Shown one piece after another: positions 1 through 10,699 of a stretch of DNA of 64,000 nt. The position numbers and the translations under genes are program-made. The notes beneath the pieces are model-generated. The model made no database searches. It was not told where the DNA came from and worked only from the letters and a program-made list of their open reading frames with translations. Every line of letters starts with the position of its first letter. Position 1 is the first letter of the stretch. The stretch comes from Cordylochernes scorpioides (Eukaryota; Arthropoda; Arachnida; Pseudoscorpiones; Chernetidae): assembly GCA_030710605.1 (NCBI GenBank), contig CP092863.1:106812099-106876098 (forward strand), read 5' to 3'.

Positions 1-179
1 CAATATACGTATAATCGAATTGTAAAAAGAATAAAATAATTATAGTAGCTTAAAAATAGTGTATCTTCATTTATCTATATATATATATATAAAGTGCAAT
101 TTCTTACAAAATAATTTTCACCATTAATATTTAACAATTAATAGAAACGTATCAATTTGGTTCGCTGCATTATACTATT

Positions 180-1008
180 TGTTCACTCATGGAGAAAAAC
201 TTAAGGAAGTGGAATGTATTTGATGTCGCCAGTCGTCGTTTTATTATTTTTTTATTAAGGAGACAGAGACTGTTCACACTTGGTTATCGTATGTCTTCAA
301 TAAAGGTCAAAGTGTATCAAATATCTTTCAGAGTTATTGTCTCAATCCCGATATACATGCTAAAAGGTAAAACTTCCATAAGTTTTGTCCATGAGTGTAT
401 CTTTCAGAGTTATTGTCTCAATCCCGATATACATGCTAGAAGGTACAACTTCCATAAGTTTTGTCCATGAGTGTATCTTTCAGAGTTATTGTCTCCATCC
501 CGATATACATGCTAGAAGGTACAACTTCCCTAAGTTTTGTCCATGAGTGTATCTTTCAGAGTTATTGTCTGAATCCCGATATACATGCTAAAAGGTACAA
601 CTTCCATAAGTTTTGTCCATGAGTGTATCTTTCAGAGTTATTGTCTGAATCCCGATATACATTCTAGAAGGTACAACTTCCATAAGTTTTGTCCATGAGT
701 GTATCTTTCAGAGTTATTGTCTGAATGCCGATATATATGCTAAAAGGTAAAATTTCCTTCAGTTCTGTCCATGAGTGTATCTTTCAGAATTAGTGTCTGA
801 ATCCCGATATACATGCTAAAATGAACAACTTCCTTAAGTTCTGTCCATGAGTGTATCTTTCAGAATTAGTGTCTGAATCCCGATATACGTGCTAAAATGA
901 ACAACTTCCTTAAGTTCTGTCCATGAGTGTATCTTTCAGAGTTATTGTCTCAATCCCAATATACATGCTAAAATGAACAACTTCCTTAAGTTTTATCCAT
1001 GAGTGTAT
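180..1008 (+). mobile_element. TIR element with internal 76-bp satellite array (family S, copy 1)
   Basis: A unique head (CACTCATGGAGAAAAACTTA, then an 'aaggagacagag' segment and 'caataaaggtca') is followed by about nine tandem monomers of about 76 bp, each ending in 'cttaagttttgtccatgagt'. The left end is the inverted complement of the right end of each monomer, so the element has terminal inverted repeats of roughly 28 bp and its 3' terminal unit has multiplied. No transposase is encoded. Short ORFs here are read-through of the monomers. Other copies lie near 4.9, 7.3, 7.8, 8.9, 11.8 and 32.6 kb. Confidence 0.75.
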
Positions 1009-1294
1009 ATAAGACGCACTGAAATATAATCCGATGTAGTGAGAATTGTAGTCAATCCATTATCTGTAGATATCTTCGACCTATTACGTCGCATGTACGA
1101 ACCACTTCTACATGTGTCGACCTATAGTGTATTCATAGCGTGTGAGATCAGTTAGAAATTAAAATACTAAATCATCATAATGCGTTTCTTTCATTTAACA
1201 ACACAGATAGTTATTTCGAGCTAAGAAATTCATCAACATAGATAATAATATAGAAAAATTAGCAGAAAAATTAAATTGTACTGAGATCAGGTTT

Positions 1295-1478
1295 ATAAAT
1301 TAAGAAAAAGGCATTTCGTGATCGTTCAACTAAAGGTTGCTGATGGCTTGCGCCATCTGTCGGAATAAATATCAACTAATATCGTTGATTTTTAATTCTT
1401 CCAGAATTGGCCAAATATCCATTCTTGAATCATTTTAGTTGAACGATCAGGAGATTCCTTTTTCTTAATAGATAACAA
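1295..1478. repeat. Foldback derivative of ribozyme repeat family C
   Basis: The segment starting 'attaagaaaaaggcat' and 'gatcgttcaacta' returns as its reverse complement near 1432-1475, giving a hairpin. The middle matches the family C body seen at 45.0, 48.1 and 56.9 kb, including GCGCCATCT at 1350-1358. The ribozyme part is absent. It has no coding potential. Confidence 0.6.
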
Positions 1479-1773
1479 TTGCCAACAAATAGAAATGTTT
1501 TTTGACTGTTGCCTATAAATAAACAGCTGTTATAGGAACTTTTCGGTGTACCGATTCCAAGTATGCAAACCTTTCCTTTCTATCAGCTCTTATTTTAGAA
1601 GTGCATTGTCTCCAACTCATATATTGAAAAGATTTTATTTCGTTTGGCTATGTTTCTGTTCCAGAGGTCTAGAAAACTGCCGGATGGTTACTAAATGAGC
1701 TGGGAGTGAATAATCACCAAAAGATCATATTGAAGAATATTTGTTCATATAGTCACCAAAAGTCGACTTGGGG

Positions 1774-2025
1774 ACACTAACAACAACAGAAGACGATCTG
1801 GCCATCCTCGCATCGGCGAAATCGAGAATCAACCGATACTTCGTCCAGGTCGGACTGGGCCAGGCCGTCGAGATCACCGACATCGCCCGGAGGAGGACAC
1901 TATCGCGGTGGGGAAGAACACGTGGCAAATTGTATATAGTTCTCTTGATCTTTTACATGTAAATATTGACTAAGAAATCAATAAAAGTATTCTAATTTTA
2001 AAAAAAGTGTCACTAACAACAACAA
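1774..2025 (+). pseudogene. Short GC-rich processed retrocopy with poly(A) and target-site duplication
   Basis: A GC-rich block in AT-rich surroundings encodes about 55 residues (EDDLAILASAKS... to a stop at 1960-1962) that I do not recognise. It is followed by AATAAA at about 1979, an A-run at about 1999-2005, and 'cactaacaacaacaa', which also lies just before the block at 1774-1787. AATAAA, an A-tail and a flanking direct repeat are hallmarks of LINE-mediated retroposition. It is probably a 5'-truncated copy of an mRNA or of a non-LTR element; the source gene is unknown. Confidence 0.5.
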
Positions 2026-2563
2026 CAAAATAGCAAGTGACAGTAAATTCATACTAAAAATTCTGTTCATGTCACAAATGCCATCAAGTAAATGACACCC
2101 AAACTGAGAAATATTAAATCCAGACCTCAAAAATCAATTTGGAGCCAAATCCGGGGAGTATGAAGGATACTGCGAGAATGGGGGAGGGTGAAAATCCACT
2201 TAGTGAAATTAATTTTTGTTTTTAACGTTGATGACGGGGGAGGTGGGTGGGGTGACTCAGAACATTTCTAGGCAAACTTCCCCCACATTCCATTTGTAAT
2301 TCCCATTGAAGTCGCTAGGCCTAATTCTATTGTGGAACAAAAGAGAGAGAGAGAGGAGACTAACTCTTTCCTCACTAAATTAATCTTCATAACGGATGGA
2401 AATGAGACGGAAATGTCTTGGAAACAAGAATTATGGAAGTCGTACCTTCTACATTTGGTACTAAGTGGTGATGAATTCTAGCCTGGAGTTAGCCAGGAGT
2501 TCGCATTTCACTATAAATCTATTAAAAGTTTTTTTTTTCGAAACTATACAACACTATTATATA
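2026..2563. other. Unassigned spacer
   Basis: I see no gene or clear repeat here. It contains purine-rich patches (ggggaggtgggtgg at about 2237, gagagagagagg at about 2344). Confidence 0.5.
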
Positions 2564-2564
2564 T

Positions 2565-3727
2565 TATAAAACTATTTTAGAGGCGTAATATTCTTTTAAA
2601 ATAAAACAATTTCTACTGTCCTTACTGCGATGGAAAAATTAAAGGAAAATTTGCGGAAGAGCGATTGCTCGAAGCATATTATATATTAATAATTATATTT
2701 AATTCTGCTGTCCTAAAAGCTTATGTCCATAGTTCTTCTAAAATACCCATTCCAAGAGTCTTACAACAGTCACCTATAAAAGGAAGTTCCAAAAATGCAA
2801 TATAACAGCGGTATGGTAGATTAAACTGGCGAAACCGCTGGGAGGGTTCACCACTGATGAGCCAGGCCCTCCCTTTAATTTTTCCATCGCAGTAAGGACA
2901 GTAGAAATTGTTTTATTTTAAAAGAATATTACGCCTCTAAAATAGTTTTATAATTTGATAACAGATGGCGCTCTAGTACATCGTAACATAATTGTTCAAA
3001 TAAAAGACACAATTTGATATTTGCGGAAGAGCGATTGCTCGAAGCATATTATATATTAATAATTATATTTAATTCTGCTGTCCTAAAAGCTTATGTCCAT
3101 AGTTCTTCTAAAATACCCATTCCAAGAGTCTTACAACAGTCACCTATAAAAGGAAGTTCCAAAAATGCAATATAACAGCGGTATGGTAGATTAAACTGGC
3201 GAAACCGCTGGGAGGGTTCACCACTGATGAGCCAGGCCCTCCCTTTAATTTTTCCATCGCAGTAAGGACAGTAGAAATTGTTTTATTTTAAAAGAATATT
3301 ACGCCTCTAAAATAGTTTTATAATTTGATAACAGATGGCGCTCTAGTACATCGTAACATAATTGTTCAAATAAAAGACACAATTTGATATTTGCGGAAGA
3401 GCGATTGCTCGAAGCATATTATATATTAATAATTATATTTAATTCTGCTGTCCTAAAAGCTTATGTCCATAGTTCTTCTAAAATACCCATTCCAAGAGTC
3501 TTACAACAGTCACCTATAAAAGGAAGTTCCAAAAATGCAATATAACAGCGGTATGGTAGATTAAACTGGCGAAACCGCAGGGAGGGTTCACCACTGATGA
3601 GCCAGGCCCTCCCTTTAATTTTTCCATCGCAGTAAGGACAGTAGAAATTGTTTTATTTTAAAAGAATATTACGCCTCTAAAATAGTTTTATAATTTGATA
3701 ACAGATGGCGCTCTAGTACATCGTAAC
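2565..3727 (+). repeat. Family A repeat: inverted arm plus three 370-bp tandem copies
   Basis: Segments starting 'ttgcggaagagcgattgctc' at 2651, 3021 and 3391 recur with a 370-bp period and are almost identical; one change is seen in the third (cgctggg to cgcaggg). A left arm at 2565-2645 is the reverse complement of the sequence near each unit's right end, so the whole began as a foldback unit. Each unit ends in ACAGATGGCGCTCTAGTACA. The near-identity of the copies implies a recent duplication, or an assembly effect. Confidence 0.8.
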
Positions 3728-4240
3728 TATTATATATATTATCGCGAGGAAAAATAATTAACTAGGCTTCCGAATTACTTTAAATATTTACTTAATTAGT
3801 TAAATGAGATATTTTAAATATAAAATAAGAGTTACATGAACCAAATCGACCCAGCACTTAGAACAAGAGAGGAGAACTCAGTTTTTCTACCTTTCACGTG
3901 GCGCCACTGTTTTCCCCGACCGGTTCGTCCAGTCCAGATAAGAGGGAGTAACTCTGTTCTCCTGAGTATATGCTTTTATTTTTCATTTCAATTTAAAGTG
4001 CTATGTCTCCCTAGGGACATTTGCGTTGTCATACATGTATGACATTTGTCTATACATATATATTCAATAATTTTAAGCCGTAAATAAAATAGTCATATGA
4101 TATTAACAATGAGAAAGAGAGAAAAACGAGAAAAAAAAACTGTGTACAAAAGAAAGAAGTGTCTGGCAATATGTACAATAAACATAATATAAATTATAAG
4201 TTTCTTAGAAGATATTTGTTGCTATATAATTTCAAATATA
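3728..4240. other. Unassigned AT-rich spacer
   Basis: No supported gene is seen. A 68-residue open frame at 3836-4042 has no recognisable domain and is probably chance. Confidence 0.4.
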
Positions 4241-4241
4241 T

Positions 4242-4424
4242 CTACAAAAGGTATTTAATATACATTTCTTTACTGGAAATAAAAATACTTGGATCTGTTA
4301 CTATTAAATTATTGTCGATTCTATAGTCTTGAAAAACAGGACAATCTAGTAAAAGATGTATTGAGGTTTGTTCCTCATGTCCACAAAAACAACTCGAGTC
4401 TTCCACCGCTTTAATTCTTTTCAA
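4242..4424 (-). pseudogene. LINE ORF2 C-terminal fragment (zinc-finger-like tail)
   Basis: The minus-strand frame has a CFCGHEEQTSIHLLLDC segment, a Cys/His cluster (CxCx7Hx4C) typical of the extreme C-terminus of LINE ORF2 downstream of reverse transcriptase, and ends FISSKEMYIKYLL-stop. No RT domain is present, so this is a 5'-truncated copy. A second fragment of the same element lies inverted at 4786-4924 and a third relative at 5222-5566. Which LINE clade it belongs to cannot be decided from the tail. Confidence 0.6.
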
Positions 4425-4629
4425 AAAGCTTCTGTAATTTCCATGATTAGAAATGAATTGAGAATTATGAAGGTATATTATATATATGTTGGACGAATGA
4501 ATTTAGACTTTGCTCAGTTCCCCTTAACCAATATTGTTTCAACGGAGGTTTATCACACATTATTATTATTATTATTATCCATAATAGAGTAGTTCTGAAG
4601 ATAATTTGTTGGTTGGAAGTAGAGACAGA

Positions 4630-4785
4630 AAAAAACACAGCCATATAAACCTATGGTTTATTTAACTCCTGACGTTTCAATGACCTGATATCCTCAGAGG
4701 AATGAATCCCAGAACTAAGATTCAACATAGACATTCCCCTGAGAAGAGTTACAGCAAATTACTGAAACGTCAGGAGTTGAATTAT
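4630..4785. repeat. Inverted pair of Penelope-like ribozyme-type relics
   Basis: The two ends carry 'aactcctgacgtttca' and 'tgaaacgtcaggagtt' as inverted repeats. GAAACGTC beside CTGA-type cores resembles the end of hammerhead motifs, but the CUGANGA/stem II parts are too degraded to fold. Confidence 0.4.
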
Positions 4786-4924
4786 TTTTGAAAAGAATTA
4801 AAGCGGTGAAAGATTCGAGTTGTTTTTGTGGACATGAGGAACAAACCTCAATACATCTTTTACTGGATTGTCCTGTTTTTCAAGACTATAGAATCGACAA
4901 TAACTTAATAGTAACAGATCCAAG
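4786..4924 (+). pseudogene. LINE ORF2 C-terminal fragment, second copy
   Basis: This is the plus-strand counterpart of the fragment at 4242-4424, with the same Cys/His cluster. It is cut at about 4924 by a family S satellite fragment, so it has lost its stop codon and 3' UTR. The inverted arrangement suggests a local inverted duplication or two independent insertions. Confidence 0.55.
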
Positions 4925-5155
4925 TTGTTCATTTTAGCATGTATATTGGGATTGAGACAATAATTCTGAAATATACACTCATGGACAGAACTGAAGGGAA
5001 TTTTACCGTTTAGCATATATATCGGGATTCAGACAATAACTCTGAAAGATAAACTCATGGACAAAACTTGAGTAAGTTGTACCTTTTAGCATGTATATCG
5101 GGATTCAGACACTAATTCTGAAAGATACACTCATGGACAGAACTTAAGGAAGTTG
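4925..5155 (-). repeat. Family S satellite fragment, three monomers, reverse orientation
   Basis: Three reverse-complement monomers of the 76-bp satellite end in 'ctcatggacagaacttaagg'. The unique head is missing. It interrupts the LINE fragment on its left. Confidence 0.7.
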
Positions 5156-5221
5156 TAATAGTAGTATTTGTAGCGGCTCCCAAATATTAGCTTTACATAT
5201 TTACATCATAGGTTTTTTAAA

Positions 5222-5566
5222 TAGTATAAAGGCAGTGGAGAGGATTCAAGTTGCTTTTGTGGTATTGAGGAACAAACCTCAAGACATCTACTGATCGATT
5301 GCCCAGCATTTCAAGATTATAGAATGAAGAATGAACTAGTTGTTTGTGAACTTAACGATTTGATTTCCGATAAAAAAAATCATATTTAAAGTTCATTTCA
5401 TTTTGTAAATACATTCTAAACTTTATACAAAATCTGGATCTCTAATGTTTTCATGCGTTAAATAATGTAAATAACTTATGTAAATAAACTTTTCTCCTTG
5501 TTTGGCGCAAGTAACTCTTGCGGGATATAGCGCTTTGAAAATAAAATAATTGTAATTGTAATCATA
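5222..5566 (+). pseudogene. LINE 3' end: ORF2 tail, 3' UTR and simple-repeat tail
   Basis: The frame around 5240-5386 encodes a Cys/His tail (CFCGIEEQTSRHLLIDC) ending at a TAA at 5386-5388, then a 3' UTR and a short 'attgtaattgtaat' tail. A small indel near 5240 breaks the upstream frame. It is a 5'-truncated LINE copy related to the fragments at 4.2 and 4.8 kb but clearly diverged, so it is a separate older insertion. Ending in a microsatellite-like tail, not pure poly(A), is typical of several arthropod LINE clades. Confidence 0.6.
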
Positions 5567-5940
5567 AGTTTTAATTTGTTTAACAACTATTTAATTCAAA
5601 ATATCAAATTAAAATATTTATCTTATAAAAATATAATGCTCATAAAATATACTTTATTAAAATTATATAAATTAACATTAATGTCACATTAATTGTTGTC
5701 CAAATAATATAATTAAAAATACTTCTACATCATTCTAAACATAAATCATATAATATATAATATTTATACTATAATATATCAAACACATATATCTAACATT
5801 TTATAATATTGAAATGATATTTGACCACTACACATAAAATGAACATCAACATGTAGTATACAATAACACTTCTGATAATTTGTATCAAATAAATGTGATT
5901 AAAAAATGATTTTACGCTAAAAATAATTTGTTGTCTGACT
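5567..5940. other. Unassigned, very AT-rich
   Basis: No gene, no hairpin and no obvious repeat is seen. Confidence 0.4.
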
Positions 5941-6060
5941 CCGCTTAGAAATCCAGGCCGACCACATAGTAATATAACGAGGCCCTCCCATTATTTTCCC
6001 ATTGTAGTAAGATCTGCAAGAAATATCTTATTTTGAAAAGAAAAGTAAAAAAGAAAACGT
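5941..6060 (-). repeat. Degenerate family A relic
   Basis: 'gaggccctcccattattttcccattgtagtaag' and the following 'ttattttgaaaagaaa' resemble diverged family A sequence; most of the unit is gone. (Quoted in parts: 'gaggccctcccatta', 'attgtagtaag'.). Confidence 0.4.
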
Positions 6061-6189
6061 GTGCCTAAGAATTTAATGTATTATATGTAAAGAGAGAGTG
6101 TGTAGTATCTGTATGTATATATATATATTTTATTATAAATTTAAATATAACTTTTTTTTTTCAATAAATAGTGAGCTCTAATCCATTTT

Positions 6190-6650
6190 CTAAAAAATAA
6201 ATGAATAAAAAAAAAGACAAAATACTTATTAACAAAAGAGGCTATAGAACAACAGATCGTTCCCTAAGCCTAACTGGGGCAGACGATCTGTAACGGAGAA
6301 ATAAAGCAGAAGTGAAATGAATATATATCAATGAATAGTATAATCTAATCTATTTTTTTCTGAATAAAATAAAAGACAAAATACTTATTATATATAACAA
6401 AGGAGGCTGTAGGACAACAGATCGTTCCCTAAGCCTAACTGTGGCAGACGATCTGTGAGAGAGAAATAAAGCAGAAGTAAAATGAATATATATCAATGAA
6501 TAGTATAATCTAATCTATTTTTTTTTTATGAATAAAATAAAAGACAAAATACTAATTAACAAAAGAAGCTATAGGACAACAGATCGTCCCCTAAGCCTAA
6601 CTGTGGCAGACGATCTGTGAGAGAGAAATAAAGCAGAAGATCATCAATCC
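6190..6650. repeat. Tandem repeat, about 165 bp x 3, with internal hairpin
   Basis: 'acagatcgttccctaagcct' recurs at about 6249, 6417 and 6581. Each unit has ACAGATCGT and ACGATCTGT about 20 bases apart, able to form a 9-bp stem. The origin is unknown. Confidence 0.65.
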
Positions 6651-7235
6651 TTGATGACTTTCTTGTCATCCATCCGCCATCTTCCACACCTAGCCACGGC
6701 TCATTACCTCTGCCAGGTCGATTTCTTTGTTTTTCTCTGTAAGTTATCGTACTGGATGACTTGCTTGTCCTTCTATACTCCACTAGAGGGTCTTCTTTGT
6801 TCTATAGAACTCTCTTTTCTCTCTATCATTCCAGGTAACAAACCTAGAGATAGTAGTTTACACTATCAGAATCATGTTTTAATTAGATCATTAATTTATA
6901 ACGTAAATGCAATCCAAATTTAGAGAACAATTAAACTAAGATGTATGTTTGACGCCCTAATTTATCTTTTTTTACTGAATGTGAGTTTACTTTTTAAAAG
7001 TTGGTTTGTATGTGAAAATGTTAAAGATCTAATTTGAAACATTCTCTCTTCTTTTTTTATTTCTCTGCTTATGAAAAGGTTCTAATTTCCAGTGAGGCCA
7101 AGCTTCTCAATCTTGAGCTTCTGTCATTATTTTGTTTCAGTTTTCCTTCTCTTAAATCATCGATCCAATTTTTCTTAAACGTGCTCCTACTATTCATCTA
7201 CATTTTCATTAATTCCCCCAAATATTCAGAAAAAA
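6651..7235. other. Unassigned spacer
   Basis: There are open frames of 75-90 codons on both strands with no domain signature or consistent codon bias. I do not call a gene. Confidence 0.4.
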
Positions 7236-7490
7236 AAAAGATGACCGGCGACATAAAATACTTTCTACTTCCTTATGACAAAACTTAAGAAAGTGAAAAA
7301 TATTTGATGTCGCCGGTCATTTTTTTTTTTAAGAAGAAGAAAAAGACAGAAACAATTTTGTTCACACTTGGTTATCTCGTGTATCTTCAATAAAGGTCAC
7401 TGTAATATATTTCAGAGTTATTGTCTGAATCCTGATATACATGCTAATAGGCACAACTTCCTTAAGTTTTGTCTATGAGTGTATATTTCC
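7236..7490 (+). mobile_element. Family S elements joined head to head
   Basis: A minus-strand head ('gaccggcgacataaaa') meets a plus-strand head ('atttgatgtcgccggtca') at about 7283, followed by one satellite monomer ending 'tatgagtgtata' at about 7487. Confidence 0.6.
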
Positions 7491-7794
7491 ATATACAAAT
7501 TTCTCTCTCTTTTTTAATTATCTTAAACATGTTTCGTTCCACTCCCAATCTTTTAAGGACTTCTTGATTCTACCAGAGCGTCTCTCTGCCTCCATAGAGA
7601 TGTATGTAAAATGAAATCTATCCCATATATGAATAACTATTATAACTAAACATATTATAATAGTCTTGTTTTTGTTGAAATCTGTTGCTTTTTGAGGATT
7701 TTTATGAAGGTTCATTCGATTTATCGTCCTCTGTTTTTAATTTTATATTTTTAAAGTGATAAAATAGTTCTGTGTGATATCTTACAAAAAATAA

Positions 7795-8103
7795 AACATT
7801 ATACATTCATGGAAAAAACGTAAGTGGAAAGTATTTGATATCGTCGGTCGACTATTTTATGATTATTATTATTATTTGAAGGAGACAGAGGCAAATTTGT
7901 TTACACTTGGTTATCTCGTGTATCTTCAATAAAGGTCACTGTGATATCTTTCATAGTTACTGTCTAAATTCCGAAATAAATGCTAAAATGTACAACTTCC
8001 TTGAGTTTTGTCCATGAGTGTGTCTTTCAAAGTTATTGTCTGAATCCCGATGTACATGCTTAAAGGTACACATTTTTAAAGCTTTGTCCATGAGTGTATA
8101 TTG
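7795..8103 (+). mobile_element. Family S element, about two monomers
   Basis: Head 'tacattcatggaaaaaac', spacer with 'ggagacagag' and 'caataaaggtcactgt', then two diverged 76-bp monomers ending 'catgagtgtata'. The ends are inverted repeats. Confidence 0.65.
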
Positions 8104-8257
8104 AAAATATGCATAGGAATATAAATGCAAGTCAGTTATATCTAGTTATACACCAGGTATCAGTTTGGAGGGTTCGTCAAACTTGATTAATTCCTTCTTT
8201 AGTGTTGTGCACACGTTTACATAAACAAAACAAACATCAAAGTAAATAGTGAAGTAA

Positions 8258-8415
8258 TTACCTTTTAAACTAGTTAATCTGATGTATTTGGTATCTTCCT
8301 CGGAGGTGGGTGCTTCCAAGTCTTCCCATCCCAGGCTCCTGCCAAAAGAGATTAGTTGGTCCTTGCACCAATATTCAAAGTGGTGTGTAAAGTGATTCCA
8401 AATATATATTGTCAC
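8258..8415 (-). pseudogene. Possible orphan exon, unidentified
   Basis: On the minus strand an open segment of about 52 codons (reading HFEYWCKDQLISFGRSLGW) is bracketed by an acceptor-like 'tattatcag' and a donor-like 'GTAATT', and its base composition is less AT-rich than the flanks. No family is recognised and no neighbouring exon was found. It could be a host exon, an exon relic or chance. Confidence 0.2.
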
Positions 8416-8458
8416 CTGATAATATTTGCATAGTTTTAATATTATAAAATAAATAAGG

Positions 8459-8605
8459 CTTCCAGGGCAAAGCTTCCTGTACAACTTTTTATTTTCAAGC
8501 TTTCGGACTTGTCTATCCTTGATACTCCTGTTGAAGGACTGACAAGTCCGAAAGCTTGAAAATAAAAAGAGTTGTACAAGAAACTTAACCCTGGAAGCTT
8601 TATTT
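8459..8605. repeat. Foldback element with ribozyme-type relic
   Basis: 'caagctttcggacttgtc' returns as 'gacaagtccgaaagcttg', and 'aagcttccagggc' as 'ccctggaagctt', around an approximately 30-base loop. 'CTGACAAGTCCGAAAG' resembles a hammerhead core with the conserved G of CUGANGA changed. Confidence 0.55.
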
Positions 8606-8919
8606 ACTTTATAATATTATAAATCAGGGAAGAACGTTTATATATAATCAATAGTTTTAATATCTCTATTTTCAAATTTGTTATGTAAATTTTCTTATAA
8701 TAATTTTTATGTAAATATATAGCCAAAATCGACTATATATAGAAGAAGCTTGTTTCGGCATGCAGAGTGGATAAAGTTTAGATAGAAAACTGCACTTCAC
8801 GTGATTGATATTGGTAGCGCTAATCCTAGTATCTATTTGACAAGGGAAATCTGTGACAATACTAATAATAGGATACATACTCTGTCGAAATATAATACAT
8901 GATCAAGGACAAGTGAATA

Positions 8920-9206
8920 CACTCATGATAAAACTTAAGGAAGTAGAAAGTTTTTGATATTGCTGGTCGTCTATTTTTTAAAGGAGACAGAGGCAATTTT
9001 GTTCACACTTTGTTATCTCATGTGTCTTCAATAAAGGTCACTGTAATATCTTTCAGAGTTATTGTCTCAATCCCGATATACATGCTAAAAGGTACAACTT
9101 CCTTAAGTTTTGTTCCCATGAGTGATCTTTCAGAGTTATTGTCTCAATCCCGATATACATGCTAAAAGGTACAACTTCCTTAAGTTTTGTTCCCATGAGT
9201 GTATGT
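8920..9206 (+). mobile_element. Family S element, two monomers
   Basis: Head 'tacactcatgataaaactta', middle with 'ggagacagag' and 'caataaaggtcactg', then two near-identical monomers ending 'cccatgagtgtatg'. A TRIM lies immediately to the right. Confidence 0.7.
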
Positions 9207-9211
9207 TTATA

Positions 9212-9428
9212 TGTAACATAGTATTTATTAATTTTATTTATGTAACATATTATTTCTTAATTTTATTATTTTTTATTAACAGGGTGGTCATTTTTATGTT
9301 TTATATCTTGCAACTCTGTAAATTTCCCTCGTGGCTTATTTTTTATTTACCTTTCTTAGTTTGTCCTTGCCTGAAATAAATTTTGTTTCCTCCTGAAGTT
9401 TTTGTCTTTCCTAATTTTCCACGTGGCA
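9212..9428 (+). repeat. TRIM 5' LTR
   Basis: 217 bp, TG...CA ends, paired with 9763-9979. It contains AATAAA-like 'tgaaataaattttg' near 9375. Confidence 0.8.
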
Positions 9429-9431
9429 TTT

Positions 9432-9447
9432 TGGTGGAGATGCCGGG
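9432..9447 (+). promoter_or_regulatory. Primer binding site complementary to tRNA-Ala 3' end
   Basis: TGGTGGAGATGCCGGG is the exact complement of the 3' end (including CCA) expected for animal tRNA-Ala, and lies three bases after the LTR end. Confidence 0.8.
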
Positions 9448-9762
9448 TAAGTTAGGAAAGACAAACTGGAGATCGCCGAGAAGAATTTGAAGCCATGGGT
9501 GCTTTAATCCACATTTTTAGAAACTGGCTCCAGGATTCCACCACCGTGTCAAAGCCAAGACTTCCTTCCAAGATGACGATGACCCTATAGACGATGATAC
9601 GACGACAAAGCCGCTCTTCACGCCGCAAGAAAATGGACGCAAAGGTACTAAGGACAAAGTTCCAAGACTTCGATGGAATCCTTGGCAGAAGCACGTCAAA
9701 TCCACGTCAGTATCTACAATAATTGCTAGCTGTGGGTCACAGCCTCCATAGGGAAAAAGCTA

Positions 9763-9979
9763 TGTAACATAGTATTTATTAATTTTATTTATTTAACATA
9801 GTATTTCTTAATTTTATTATTTTTTATTAACAGAGTGGTCATTTTTATGTTTTATATCTTGCAACTCTGTAAATTTCCCTCGTGGCTTAATTTTTGTTTA
9901 CCTTTCTTAGTTTGTCCTTGCCTGAAATAAATTTTGTTTCCTCCTGAAGTTTTTGTCTTCCCTAATTTTCCACGTGGCA
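9763..9979 (+). repeat. TRIM 3' LTR
   Basis: 217 bp, about 97% identical to 9212-9428 by eye, preceded by a short polypurine tract. Confidence 0.8.
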
Positions 9980-10695
9980 ATATTATTATTTCAAATAATT
10001 TTTAAAACAATAGTAACATTTTATTTGACAAAGGTAAACGTAAAATTCATGTGAGACAACAATATTTATTTATATTCGTAGGGTAAAATACCTATCTATT
10101 TGAAATAAATGTCAAATAGGACATCAAACATGTAAACCTCCTGATATAAGCCAGTACATTAACTCTTCTTACAGGGGTTTACTTCACGTCTGATATGTAA
10201 CCTAAATTTTAAACTTCTTTAGTCATTAAGACATTAGCACGCTTTCTCTCCATCCGTATGTAAAGATAAAATATTTCTAATAATATTCTAACTTTTATAT
10301 ACGTATATTGATGGATTCGCCGAATGTCGTGGTTTGCTCGGAGGAGGAAAGTGAAGATTGAATGCGGCTGATTCCACACTAGCCCTCTCAATGATATCTT
10401 AACCTTGACATATTCTAAACATTGGTACTTTAATTTAAATATTTAATCATGTACGGTTCCTTTTGCTCTGTATGTTTATTTTTTTGTATATATGGTTATA
10501 TTTTTTTTGTTTGGTTTTTCTTTCTTCTCTCTTTCCTTATTACTTCTTGTATTCTAGTTTTTACTTTTGAAATATCTTCCTTTCCTAAATCCCGTAGAGG
10601 GGAATCACGTATAGGGCTGGATGCCCCAATAAAAAGGCTTACATATATACGTATATATTTTCTCCAATTGTTATAAAGGTAGAATTTTCCGTTAA
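9980..10695. other. Unassigned spacer
   Basis: No supported gene. The 74- and 75-codon frames that overlap on opposite strands near 10.45-10.72 kb are low-complexity and unconvincing. Confidence 0.4.
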
Positions 10696-10699
10696 AATA

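Larger units (their letters stand above)
9212..9979 (+). mobile_element. TRIM (miniature LTR retrotransposon)
   Basis: Two 217-bp direct repeats (9212-9428, 9763-9979), both starting TGTAACATAG and ending CCACGTGGCA, flank only 334 bp. A primer binding site follows the left repeat and a purine tract (agggaaaaagc) precedes the right one. The interior has no long ORF, so any mobility depends on proteins from another element. The LTRs differ at about six positions. A clear target-site duplication was not found. Confidence 0.8.

Noticed and set aside
2828-2872. Type II (circularly permuted) hammerhead in family A: CTGGC-GAAA ... CTGATGA-GCCAG
   Set aside because: Both core boxes and a 5-bp stem II are present, but only CACCA separates the putative cleavage site from CTGATGA, so stem I cannot form. 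It may be a relic but not a working ribozyme.
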